Source: Prosapia bicincta
Taxonomy: Eukaryota > Arthropoda > Insecta > Hemiptera > Cercopidae
Assembly (NCBI GenBank): GCA_036971475.1
Contig: JBAIZL010000005.1
Coordinates: 244,347,823-244,411,822 of the forward strand
Length of the DNA: 64,000 nt
Direction of reading: 5' to 3'
Position numbers and translations under genes: made by a program. Shown piece after piece: positions 1 to 10,200 of the stretch (the stretch's first letter is position 1; the number at the start of each line of letters is the position of its first letter). The notes under the pieces are model-generated. The model did no database searches. It was not told the DNA's origin and saw nothing but the letters and a program-made list of their open reading frames with translations.

Positions 1-245
1 TAATCTCGATTGTAGGAAAGTCATTAACAGCTGATCAACTCACGCCACATCAGCTGGTCCAGGCTTGCGTGTTCATTAGAAATGATTTCACACGCCATTA
101 CGATCATGGTGCCGAGTATAAGTCATGTATGGATGCGGTAAATTTCGATTTCGGTTTGGCAAAAGTTGAGATAACTTTAAGACATTAATCGAAATGTTGG
201 GACTTTACTGTAATTATAATTGGCTTCCAGCTTTCGCGTGTAGGT

Positions 246-467
<222 letters not shown>

Positions 468-544
468 GTTCCAATAGAGTGCTATTTGTTTAGCAAGGGA
501 GATTTAGGGATTGTTTAAGGATGGATTAATAAATATCTTAACAT

Positions 545-1275
545 ATTTCAGACATAACATCCACGGGTAGAGGACCATACATACGTTAGGGTCATGGCAT
601 CGTGTATTCAAAGTAAGTATCCATCATAAAGACATAAAGCGCGACCTACACCTCTGTGGGATCATATAGAGTTGTAAGATATAACTCCTTGTACGGCGAA
701 AAAATAAATGTCAGGATCATCCCATCGTGTTATCACAGCAAGGCATAGAAAGAGACCCACTCTTCTGACTCTACCTTAAAGAAGTCTCCGTTACAACCCC
801 TGGTATGTTAAAGAAATATATTTGAGGATCGCGTATTCATAGCAAGACATAGAACGAGACCAATTCTTCGGTCTCTGCCTTGAAGAAGTCTCCGTTACAA
901 CCCCTGGTAAGTTAAAGAAATATATTTGAGGATCGTGCCATCGTGTATTCATAGCAAGGCATAGAACGAGACCCATTCTTCTGTCTCTGCCTTAAAGAAG
1001 TTTCCGATAAAACACCTTGTAAGTTAATGAAATATATGTGAGGATCGTAGCATCAAGTATTCATAGCAAGGCATAGAACGAGACCCCCTTATCTGACTCC
1101 GCCTTAAAGAAGTTTCCGATTCAACCCCTTGTAAGTGAAAGAAATATAAGAGAGGATCGTGCCATCGTGTATTCATAGCAAGGCATAGAACGAGACCAAC
1201 TCATCTGTCTCCACCCTAAAGAAGTCCACGATACAACCCTTTGTAAGGCGAAGAAACATATATTTGGATCAAAGT
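545..1275. repeat. 112-bp minisatellite, about 6 copies
   Basis: The phrase around GAAGTCTCCGTTACAACCCC recurs at about 678, 790, 894, 1006, 1118 and 1230. The spacing is 112 bp, except 104 bp where one copy lacks 8 bp in the ATCGTGCCATCGTGTATTC segment. Each unit also holds ATAGAACGAGACC and a CTGTCTCTGCCTTAAAGAAG phrase. The first copy (545-670) is strongly diverged and the last fades out near 1275. No coding capacity is evident, and the short minus-strand frame inside is an artefact of the repetition. Confidence 0.9.
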
Positions 1276-4200
1276 ATCGTGTTCTGATAGTAACTCTTAA
1301 AAGACTTTCATAACAAAATGTCTACCCGTCACTGAAGAATAAGGAAACACATATGGATTTAGGTAGAACTAAGGCAAGGCTAGGATGCTCTAATTTTGCC
1401 TATTTTGAATGCTTGGGAATGCCTTTTATGTGAAGTGCACATGCTCAGCCGGAATAAAAACAGGTCTAACAGGAGAAATTCTTTGGTCAAACTAAACACT
1501 TTAATGTTCTAAGGCTTATCCAGATACGAAATACAATTATACTACTGAATTAATATTTCTGAACTCCCTGGAATATTAATTAGAACAAACCTATGCATCG
1601 TAAATAAGAAATAGTACAACAGAATAGAATGATTTAATGGTTGATAGCTGCAGTCAAAGAAATGTAAATTAAAATTATTGGTATTTAATCCAATAAAACT
1701 AATGCCTACGGAACCGTTTCGAATATTGGCAGCCCTTCCTTGTCGGTCAGGAGAGGAAGTATTGGAATGGTAAAGATGGATATACTTTATGTCTATTGTG
1801 AGCCATGAATAAAGGCTTGCCAAAGCTAATAAGTGAATAGGAGCACTTACACATTGAAATTTTTAAACAATTCGAAATGAAATTATTCTGACAATTACAT
1901 ATTTGTACCACTTGTCTTATAGTCTACTTCAGTAATAATATACACTATTGATTCATATATTGAATAATTTAATAACACACATGATTTAAAAATAAAAACT
2001 ATTTTTTCTGAACATTCTTAAAAATAAACGACAGGTGATTGTAGATTGTTCTGGCAAACATAGGAATCCACTTGTTAAACATCAGTTACCACTAAAATAC
2101 AGGAATAAAACAAACAACGCATTTATCACGGTAATCTCATTGAAGGGTAAATGACCTTCATACTACAATGACCAGGAAGAGACCATATTCCAAGGATCTA
2201 TACTTTTCTTCGGCTTCATGTTTTAAGGAATTTCACTGTCTCCTACGAGGAAATGAGGAGGTCGATAGATTTGCAACAGCTGGATATTGGCTGCAACAAT
2301 AGAGTCTACCTGTCAGTTTCTCTTCCATCTCAAGTCGAGTATAAACATCCGTAAAAAAGGACAAACAAACCTCTTGGACGGCTGCAGCTGTTGGCAAAAA
2401 ATGTGCTATCCGCAGCACCAAGTGCTATCCGCAGCACCTAAGGAGTGTAGCTGTCGCTTCGTTCGGTATGAAAACCGAACAACACTATCTGCAGAGCTAA
2501 CTCACAGTTGAACTCGCGTACTCATCGTCTGATCTTTATGCAACAATGGAGAGGTCATTACTGACCTCTTGGTTGTCATACAGTAGAGGGATGGGTAAAG
2601 TTGTACTGGACGGTGAGACGTCTAATGCCTCAGTAGTCAAAGACGAAAGTTAAATAGAAGGAATTAATTTTTCAATTCCTCGGTCGTATTCTTATGCCAC
2701 CTGTCAACAACCCTCATGATTACAATGGTATGTAGAGTTATTACACTCTGAGAACTCTGGGCTCTAGAGCCATGATTATTTTATTTTATTATCTCATAGT
2801 TATTAATTTTCGAGTTTGTTTTTATATAGAAACCTGTTTAACAGCTATAGTAGTTTTTTTGTTGAGTTAAATACAAAGAAGAAGCAAATTAAATACATTT
2901 TTTTAATGATAAATTTATTAATTTCGAAACTGATAAAAACGAGACATTTACTAGATAAACTACGTTTATAGTTTTATCTAATTTATTTCAGACACAGGAT
3001 CAAAACTCAAGAAACTACAATATGACGAAGCATTTTCTTGAGCGATACAAATTTGTCATTGAATTTTCGCACGTAAGTAAATAATGTAAATAATTATAAC
3101 GGGACAATAATAACTAAATAAATATTGGCGTGGATAATGCCAACTCGTACCGAACATTTCTCAACCTGCACATATTACATTACTCGTTACATGCTTAATA
3201 GGAAATCCAATCCGCTTGTATCGATCTTGTTAAGCCAGCGACATACAATAGTCGACTCTTAACATCTGTAGCCAAGTGCGGAGTGATTAATCGCAGAACC
3301 CAGACGCAGATCATTTCATATTCCGCGGGCACGTGATCGCATGCGATCAGCAAATCACACATAAATATCTGGCCCCGCACGTCCGGCTAAGCGTATTGTG
3401 GCCTGAGTTACTGCGAGCAGTACGCGTCACACACCTCACACTTGAACACTTTTCAACCTATATTAATACTACGTGCTCTATAACGTATTTCATTACAACG
3501 GTCTGAGGTATAACGTGACAACGTGCTGACGTGATCTGGCCAGTTGTATCGGGTTGTCGAAAGGTGTTTGCCACGAGGTCGCAACGGTCTCCTGACAATG
3601 TAAAGCAAGAGACACGTATTCCAACATAATGTCAAACATATAGATTACAAAATAGTAAATAGAATAGAAAACATTAAAATGTTCCAGAGGAGAAACTCGG
3701 CGCTAATTCGTCAGTATTGGAAAAGAAACTAGTATAATTAACAGAAACAAACCGGGCTATTAAAATAAAAAAGTGAACAAAAGATCTAAAATTTTTAAAC
3801 AATAGAAATGAACACGTCTTATAAATGCAGGATAGTGTGACACTTTCAATATCTCTTATGTTAGGAAAGTATACAGTCGATAAAGGGGAATGGTGAAAGC
3901 AATAGAGCACTTATCCTATAGCCAAAGCTTAGGATCATTTTTTTAAAACACATTGTAATATAATATCCTACTCCTCTACCGCTCTACTAAAAATAAAGTC
4001 AGCCTCATTTACATTGTACGTTAAGCTTTTGAACTGTGAAGAGCCGGTTTGCTGTGCTGTATATTTAGTAATCTTCTGGAACAGGAATTCATGTATACCC
4101 TGAATATTTCTCGTAATGCTCTGAATCACTTCTCTACTCTTACAATATGAGGTTTTATTTTAACATGTTTTAGCTTTAAAGAACCTAGCGACGATATTTA

Positions 4201-4997
4201 ATGTAAAATATTGTACAAGCTACTCCTTAATTTACAACCCTTGGCTCTTCTTGTCTGTTTTTGACAATCAGAAAGTAATCATTATACAGATGCGAAGGCA
4301 AACCAGAACGAGGATCTTCGATGCAACGGATCAATGCATTTAGATCTTTTCATCAATCTAAATACGCGTTTAATAAATATTTCTTTACAATATATTCAGT
4401 CAATACTAGTCAGCATGCCAAGCCGATGGTTCGTGTAATTAGAGATTCTTCGGCGCATTACACTCTATCCCTTTAAATCGAAGTGTTTTTCATCGGTTCT
4501 CACACTGAGCGAGTCATTAACTGAAGTGCGTTATAAACCTGTCTTAATTAGAACGTGCATTAATTAGAAATTATAAAGTTTAGTACGTCATCGCCGACTG
4601 ATGGGCGATCTCATTTGCATCTTGTGAAACAAGCTAGTCTACATTGTTGAGCAATTGATTATATACACTCGACATAGAGAAACATTTAAATTCCTTGAGA
4701 ACATAAATTGCTAATGTTCGTTGAGAAAAGTTGTTTTTGCAATTTTTCTTTAACATTCTTGAGTGTGACGTAGCAGTTTGTTTCATTATTTTTCATAACT
4801 AAGGAACATTTATTACCTGTGAAAGAAGTAAAAATTTACCTTAAATATACCAAGTTCAGTTACTTTTTGCTTTCATAAGCGGCGTCATTACATTGCCTTT
4901 GATGCCACTCGGAAATTGTTTATCGTTCGAATTGTACCTACTTTATAATAGTATAGTTTATTATTATTTTAAATTTGAATTATTTAACGTGTTTAGG
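1276..4997. other. AT-rich stretch without recognisable genes
   Basis: No coding signal, RNA gene or transposon terminus recognised. Small details: an 18-bp direct duplication (GTGCTATCCGCAGCACC-type) near 2403-2438, and a GC-richer island at about 3180-3640 with palindromic GCATGCGATC-like sequence. The largest frames here (about 60-93 codons) have AT-driven composition and no domain I know. Confidence 0.5.
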
Positions 4998-5076
4998 GTT
5001 AACGACAGATGACAGACCAATTCATGCTTTTACTCTACGTTTCGATTTTCTATCCGGAAATCTTTTTCAAGACCTA
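4998..5076 (-). other. half copy of the 10.2-kb inverted-repeat family with degenerate hammerhead-like core
   Basis: This matches the left arm of the element at 10201-10426: shared words are CAGAT-ACAGAC, TTCATGCTTTT, CGTTTCGA and TTTTTCAAGACCT. Read on the minus strand it gives TTGAAAA, one extra base, a 5-bp helix (minus GATTT/AAATC, plus 5058-5062 and 5044-5048), then GAAAC at 5043-5039. Relative to a hammerhead core, position 3 is U (not C) and position 8 is A (not G). Only one arm is present, so this is a solo terminus. Confidence 0.5.
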
Positions 5077-5348
5077 AACGTTTAATAATGTAATATTTAA
5101 CCATAATGTAGAGTATATTACAATCATAAAAAATGATTTTAACATAATTAAATTCAAATATTTCATTTTTCTCAATCAATATTGACATTTAAAAGTCAAA
5201 TTGTAATGCTAAATTTGGATCACATTTCATCAAATAGGATCAACAATTGTAATCAAAATCTGACTTGTTTAGTAGTACAACTTAGTAGTACAAATACAGT
5301 GTGTATTTGCTAAGGTAAATAAAATTTTTATTTTTATTTTCACTGTCA

Positions 5349-6168
5349 TAATTACCTGCCAATCCTACGATTGTCTACTCCACCAGTCAGAACTTAGGCC
5401 CATTATGAACTCCTCAGCTCATACTCCTCAGAACTTCTCAGCCCATACTCCTCAGAACTCCTCAGCTCATACTCCTCAGAACTCTTCAGCTCATACTCCT
5501 CAGAGCTCCTCAGCTCATACTCCCCAGAACTCCTCAGTTCATACTCCTCAGCTCATACTCCTCAGAACTCCTCAACTCATACTCCCCAGAACTCCTCAGC
5601 TCATACTCCTCAGAACTCTTCAGCTCATACTTCTCAGCTCATACTCCTCAGAACCCCTCAGCTCGTACTCCTCAGAACTCCTCCGCTCATACACCCCAGA
5701 ACTCCTCAGCTCACACTCCTCAGAACCCCTTAGCTCATACTCCTTAGAAATCCTTAGCTCATACTCCTCATAACTCCTCAGCTCATACTCCTCAGAACTC
5801 CTCAGCTAATAAACCTCAGATCTCCTCAGCTCATACTCCTCAGTTTATACCCCTCAGAACTACTCAGCTCATACTCCTCAGAGCTCCTCAGCTCATACTC
5901 CTCAGAACTCTTCAGCTCATACTTCTCAGCTCATACTCCTCAGAACTCCTCAGCTCATTCTCCTCAGAACTCCTCAGCTCATACTCCTCAGAACTCCTCA
6001 GCTGATACTCCTCAGAACTCCTCAACTCATACACCTCAGAACTCCTTAGCTCATACTCCTCAGATCTCCTCAGCTCATACACCTCAGAACTCATCAGTTC
6101 TGACAGATGGAGGTGCTCCGAAACTCGTTAACAGGAAGTGGGACATTCCTAGGATTGGCAGGTAATTA
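5349..6168. mobile_element. TIR-bounded non-autonomous element filled with tandem repeats
   Basis: Perfect 19-bp inverted repeats end the unit: TAATTACCTGCCAATCCTA at 5349-5367 and its reverse complement at 6150-6168. Inside these, a weaker inverted match continues (GTCAGAAC near 5386 against the complement near 6095). The outer AATT next to ACCTGCC could be a 4-bp target duplication, but AATT is palindromic, so the exact element end is ambiguous. There is no transposase. The interior is almost entirely the 24-bp array described separately. The layout resembles MITEs or foldback elements that carry internal satellites. The superfamily is unknown. Confidence 0.6.
5403..6100. repeat. 24-bp tandem array (CTCCTCAG-rich), about 29 copies
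   Basis: The consensus is near CTCATACTCCTCAGAACTCCTCAG, made of two related half units ending in CTCCTCAG. Several copies have lost one half unit, which shifts the frame, so the apparent Ser-Ala-His-Thr-Pro-Gln frame from 5405 is broken in phase and is not a protein. Point variants (CTTAG, CCCCAG, TTCTCAG) are scattered throughout, so the array is not newly homogenised. Confidence 0.95.
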
Positions 6169-7011
6169 AAATACTCAAAATGAAAAAAAGAATATAAATC
6201 CTAGCGAACAGGTAGGAAACATTAAAAAGTGAAATATAATTCTTATCAAGGGTCATGATATTATTTTCAATCAGTTTTTAGTGAAGTAAGAAAATACGTT
6301 TCTGAAGTTCAACCAGTTATCATGTATAAGTTCTCTAGTTGAATTAACTGCACCATATTAATTTGAAAACACTTATTTTAAAACGTTTTTAGCAAGTAAA
6401 ATTCAGAAAGATTTTAAAGGTTTTAAACTAAACATGCTCTTTACAATATTTAAAAAAAAAATAGAATGTATAAATTTTAAATAGGATGCTTTCCCTTATG
6501 CTAGTTGAAAGGGTATTAAGATTATATCCGACCATTGTTCTCAATAAAGAATTCAACAGTAGTGAACGACTGACAAATAGAGTCATTATTAGTGGTTTGA
6601 TATTAAAATAACCTACTACTATGTGACAATGTAACGAAAGGAGGGCTTCAACATCATACAATTAGGCCAGTACAAACGCATTCTTTATCTTGCTAATATT
6701 GTACACGACCTATAGCTCTAGGCAGGACCCCATGCTGTAGTGGAGTCAATTTCATTGATCGTATAAATTACAAGATTTAAGTAGTAACATCAAGGCAAAG
6801 GTTAAACCGAAGAGGTTAGGTGAATTTCTTTTACCGTTACTTAAATGAGGCAAAAATATTAATTAATTTAATTCTCACGATATTTTATTTGTATTTATAT
6901 AGACCCTACAACTGTTGATTTATTGTGGGAAGTGTTTTATCCTTCATTTACAATTATAATACAATATTAACTTTGATTGTAAATATATATTATAATTTAA
7001 TAATAAATACC
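6169..7011. other. AT-rich intergenic stretch
   Basis: Nothing recognisable. It begins right after the TIR element and runs into the (TA)n tract at 7012. It contains only short frames. Confidence 0.5.
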
Positions 7012-7012
7012 A

Positions 7013-7069
<57 letters not shown>
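7012..7069. repeat. (TA)n microsatellite, left flank of first hairpin element
   Basis: Uninterrupted TA after CATATATG. It abuts the leader of the inverted-repeat element that begins at about 7068. Confidence 0.97.
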
Positions 7070-7071
<2 letters not shown>

Positions 7072-7251
7072 CGTTTTCTTGTTTAATAATTTAAAACAAC
7101 ATAGGTTATTCAAAAACAAGGATATTTTTTATTTTATATCCAAAGCTTACATTATTGTAATTTTCATTCCTGATGATGTTGGTACTGTTTGCCAACGAAA
7201 AGCTTTGGATATAAAATAATAAATATTCTTGTATTTGAATAACCTATGTTG

Positions 7252-7257
<6 letters not shown>
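7068..7257 (+). mobile_element. (TA)n-bounded long inverted repeat with hammerhead-like loop, copy A
   Basis: A leader (ATACGTTTTCTTGTTTAATA) is followed by a left arm at 7091-7148 and a right arm at 7200-7257. The arms are near-perfect inverted repeats of about 58 bp: both read TTAAAACAACATAGG inward from the outer end, with only a few substitutions. The central 50 bp holds the ribozyme-like core. Both sides are (TA)n. Inverted copies of terminal repeats are common among PLE insertions, and the core is of the type known from PLE terminal repeats, so I infer a short PLE-derived or PLE-mobilised unit. It has no coding capacity. Confidence 0.7.
7166..7210 (+). ncRNA. hammerhead-ribozyme-like motif, copy A
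   Basis: Plus strand: CTGATGA at 7170-7176 and an extra T at 7177. Helix II is GTTGG 7178-7182 with CCAAC 7192-7196 (5 bp), followed by GAAA at 7197-7200. Helix III is the loopless palindrome AAGCTT 7200-7205. U7206 would be the residue 5' of the cleavage site. Helix I pairs 7166-7169 with 7207-7210 (A-U, U-A, U-G, C-G). The layout is that of a type I hammerhead with very short helix III, which in known cases works better as a dimer. The unpaired T between A9 and helix II is non-canonical. Activity is unproven. Confidence 0.5.

Positions 7258-7321
<64 letters not shown>
7256..7321. repeat. (TA)n microsatellite
   Basis: TA tract joining hairpin copy A to the following spacer repeat. Confidence 0.97.
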
Positions 7322-7326
<5 letters not shown>

Positions 7327-7516
7327 AATAGTTAATATCTGGAGTAGCCTACATCCTTTCATTCTGCAGTGCAAAATTTCGCAGTTCCGACGTTTCGCCT
7401 GAATCTCATCTAGCAATACATATACATCTCATTTTATGTATAGGTTATGTATATATAGTATGATTCAATAGCAATGCATTAATATTATTGTACAATATAT
7501 TTCTGTAATTTTTAAT
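7322..7516 (-). repeat. spacer repeat G, first copy (dispersed family)
   Basis: Starts GATGAATAGTTAATATCTGG and runs to CTGTAATTTTTAATATA. It is almost identical to 7980-8172 and related to sequences at 16179-16430 and 59325-59440. On the minus strand it contains GCTAGATGAG, a short spacer, and GCGAAACGTCGGAAC. This is similar in order to the hammerhead-like cores nearby but lacks a good helix II. Probably a terminal fragment of another PLE-like family. Confidence 0.7.
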
Positions 7517-7528
7517 ATATATATATAT

Positions 7529-7712
7529 AATACGTTTTCTTGTTTAATAATTTAAAACAACATAGGTTATTCAAAAACAAGGATATTTTTTATTTTATAT
7601 CCAAAGCTTACATTATTGTAATTTTCATTCCTGATGATGTTGGTACTGTTTGCCAACGAAAAGCTTTGGATATAAAATAATAAATATTCTTGTATTTGAA
7701 TAACCTATGTTG

Positions 7713-7718
<6 letters not shown>
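7529..7718 (+). mobile_element. (TA)n-bounded long inverted repeat, copy B
   Basis: Almost identical to copy A with an offset of 461 bp. Arms are at 7552-7609 and 7661-7718. The leader at 7529 follows a short (TA)n tract (about 7514-7529). Confidence 0.75.
7627..7671 (+). ncRNA. hammerhead-ribozyme-like motif, copy B
   Basis: Same core as copy A: CTGATGA at 7631-7637, helix II 7639-7643/7653-7657, GAAA 7658-7661, AAGCTT palindrome 7661-7666, helix I 7627-7630/7668-7671. No substitution in the core relative to copy A. Confidence 0.5.

Positions 7719-7772
<54 letters not shown>
7717..7772. repeat. (TA)n microsatellite between copies B and C
   Basis: Uninterrupted TA tract separating two hairpin copies. 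Confidence 0.97.
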
Positions 7773-7775
<3 letters not shown>

Positions 7776-7961
7776 CGTTTTCTTGTTTAATAATTTAAAA
7801 CAACATAGGTTATTCAAAAACAAGGATATTTTTTATTTTATATCCAAAGCTTACATTATTGTAATTTTCATTCCTGATGATGTTGGTACTGTTTGCCAAC
7901 GAAAAGCTTTGGATATAAAATAATAAATATTCTTGTATTTGAATAACCTATGTTGTTTTAA
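7772..7961 (+). mobile_element. (TA)n-bounded long inverted repeat, copy C
   Basis: Third near-identical copy, offset 704 bp from copy A. Arms are at 7795-7852 and 7904-7961. It is followed by a short (TA)n (about 7960-7980) and a second copy of spacer repeat G. Copies A+G and C+G' are therefore a segmental duplication of several hundred bp, with B in between. Confidence 0.75.
7870..7914 (+). ncRNA. hammerhead-ribozyme-like motif, copy C
   Basis: CTGATGA at 7874-7880, helix II GTTGG/CCAAC, GAAA at 7901-7904, AAGCTT at 7904-7909. Identical core to copies A and B. Confidence 0.5.
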
Positions 7962-7979
7962 TATATATATATATATATA

Positions 7980-8172
7980 TGATGAATAGTTAATATCTGG
8001 AGTAGCCTACATCCTTTCATTCTGCAGTGCAAAATTTCGCAGTTCCGACGTTTCGCCTGAATCTCATCTAGCAATACATATACATCTCATTTTACGTATA
8101 GGTTATGTATATATAGTATGATTCAATAGCAATGCATTAATATTATTGTACAATATATTTCTGTAATTTTTA
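7980..8172 (-). repeat. spacer repeat G, second copy
   Basis: Nearly identical to 7322-7516; one visible difference is TTTTACGTATAGG against TTTTATGTATAGG. This high identity indicates a recent local duplication. Past 8172 the two copies diverge. Confidence 0.85.
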
Positions 8173-8225
8173 ATGTACATAAAACAACTCGCACACACCC
8201 ATATATATCTTCGTGTTTATTTCCT

Positions 8226-8316
<91 letters not shown>
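8226..8316. repeat. (CT)n(TA)n microsatellite
   Basis: CT tract 8226-8250 switching directly to TA until about 8316. Confidence 0.97.
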
Positions 8317-8321
<5 letters not shown>

Positions 8322-8400
8322 TATAAGTCTTTATTATTATATATAAAATTAATATGGTGATATGTTTTCTTGTAATATACGAGTAGTTAATAAATGGAAG

Positions 8401-8547
8401 ATGTTTCAAAAACAAGAATACTATTAATGCATATATTTCTTCAAAGTTTTTCGCTGATAAAACAGTATCAGCATCTTCAGAAAAATAATTATCTAACAAA
8501 ATATTGAATAAATATATGCATTAAAAGGATTCTTGTTTTTGAAACAT
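8401..8547 (-). mobile_element. (TA)n-bounded inverted repeat of a second family (D)
   Basis: Arms of 44 bp at 8401-8444 and 8504-8547, both reading ATGTTTCAAAAACAAGAAT from outside and TGCATATATTT further in, with about four mismatches. Upstream at 8361 is a leader with GTTTTCTTGT and TTAATAAAT, recalling that of copies A-C. (TA)n lies at 8250-8316 and 8557-8611. The loop holds a hammerhead-like core on the minus strand. The arms are not homologous to A-C except for the shared word ATTCTTGTNTTTG. Confidence 0.7.
8438..8485 (-). ncRNA. hammerhead-ribozyme-like motif, family D
   Basis: Minus strand: CTGAAGA (8480-8474) and an extra T (8473). Helix II is a perfect 7-bp pairing GCTGATA/TATCAGC (plus 8466-8472 and 8453-8459) with a 6-nt loop, followed by GAAA (8452-8449). 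Helix III is minimal: only two A-U pairs with no proper loop. Helix I is five pairs between 8442-8438 and 8481-8485 (G-U, A-U, A-U, G-U, A-U). The core layout equals that of copies A-C though the helix II sequence differs, including the extra T. Cleavage would follow U8443. Confidence 0.5.
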
Positions 8548-8555
8548 TTTCAGTT

Positions 8556-8556
<1 letters not shown>

Positions 8557-8611
<55 letters not shown>
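8557..8611. repeat. (TA)n microsatellite
   Basis: TA tract on the right of the family D inverted repeat. Confidence 0.97.
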
Positions 8612-8615
<4 letters not shown>

Positions 8616-10200
8616 ATAGAAAAGTTAATTACTATCTTTATTTATTTAATCGTAAGGCTCTCTGTTTAACATATCTTTATAATATATTTCTAAACTATTA
8701 ACATTTTCAGTTTAATGACGCAAACTGTAAATAAAAGAGCCTTTCTTCTCATTACGAAATTTTTAATCTCTGCACACTGATCAGCGCCTGAAATTAACCA
8801 AGATGAGAGGTGAAGAAGATCAACCCTCAATGAATCTACAAGAAGGCGTTACCTAAGGACCAGTTTTCAATAGTTCACCACGATCGCATGTCTGCGCTCG
8901 GTAGCGATCGGTGTATTACGCCATTAATGAGTTTTTAGGCGATATTTTCGCAGCCGTCGGTGTTTTTGCACGCCACCGCTTCTTAAAATATAGTTATTAA
9001 TATTTCTCGTTTGCCTTTTAAACTGCTATCGATTTCACTGTCTGACCGCTCGGCAGATCCGCTTGCTGATGGGAAATTTAAAGCTAAAATAGCATTCTCG
9101 TTGGAGTACCGCTACTACCGCGCCACTTTCCCACGGAAGCTGTGTTTATACTTCTGCCGTTAAATAATCTTCAGATTTCAATTAGAAATTTTTCGCGGCC
9201 GCAATAATAACAGTTTCGCGTGTAGTCGCATTTGTTCATCTTCATTAGAGCTTCCTGTGAAGAGCTACTGTCAGGTGTAACGATAAAGGCTCTTGCCTAA
9301 CGGAGAGAAAAATAGCGCTTTACTTCTTTTGTAACTGTGAAATCGTAAATGCGAAGACGTCGGAATGAAAATGTATCTACATGAAAGAATAAAAGCTTTA
9401 AAATATTCAGTCTCAAACAATCTTTGCCAAGTTTGTTGATCTCCTTAATGTTACACAGATTCATTTGAATCCTAAGCAATGACGTCAAGCTCTACCAACT
9501 TACACGTGTAGTGGCGCCACAAGGAATCACACTTGAAACAGAAAATTCCTTTACACGCCAAATGAATTTATGACATACTCGTAAGTACGAGGCAATACAG
9601 GTCGGTTTCGGTACTTAAGTAAATGTATTCCACGTAAAATTTCAAAACACGTATTATGTGCAAAAAAACGGCTTCGAAAATTGGAGCGTATTTTATTTTG
9701 CATCAATAAAGCGCACGCCATTTACACTAGCCGATACAAAACGAGAATTTCCACTTCGCTAGGTAAATACTTCACTAACGTAAGCCCTGTGTGATCAACT
9801 TCGCAGTGTAACTCAAGTCTTGTATAATATTCAAGAAATTAAAGTCGTAAATATCGCTCGGTCGCTATAATTCTATGGTATATCTTGTTAGTTGCGTGCG
9901 TTTAATCATATCAGGTTTAATGAGATAGAGAAGGCACTGACCATTGCGCGCATGCGTGTGCGAAGTCCGTACAGCCACAGAGCAAACCAGAATGAAGCGA
10001 TTTTAATTTGGAGAATTTCATTTGTAAGAACACTGTTGCTATTAATGTGTTTTTACTCAGTTCTAGTGCTATTTTACCTTTATTTAAATAAACTGAACGC
10101 AAAGTGAAACATAAATTTACTTTGTACTTAAAGAATACTGTAAAAGAAAATTAAAATTTTAGTAATATTTTTATTTAATGTCTGGTAATAAATATTAATT
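8612..10200. other. non-coding stretch with GC-richer island
   Basis: No gene recognised. About 8850-9240 is less AT-biased than its surroundings (CGATCGCATG, GCAGCCGTCGGTG, GCGGCCGC) and could be a conserved non-coding segment, but nothing in it proves this. Confidence 0.4.

Noticed and set aside
5405..5773. 122-codon frame with repeated Ser-Ala-His-Thr-Pro-Gln
   Set aside because: It follows the 24-bp array and loses phase where half units are missing; the opposite strand is equally open further on.
8170..8499. 109-codon minus-strand frame across the family D hairpin
   Set aside because: Contains Tyr-Ile and Arg-Glu runs from (TA)n and (CT)n; the rest overlaps the inverted repeat and ribozyme-like core.
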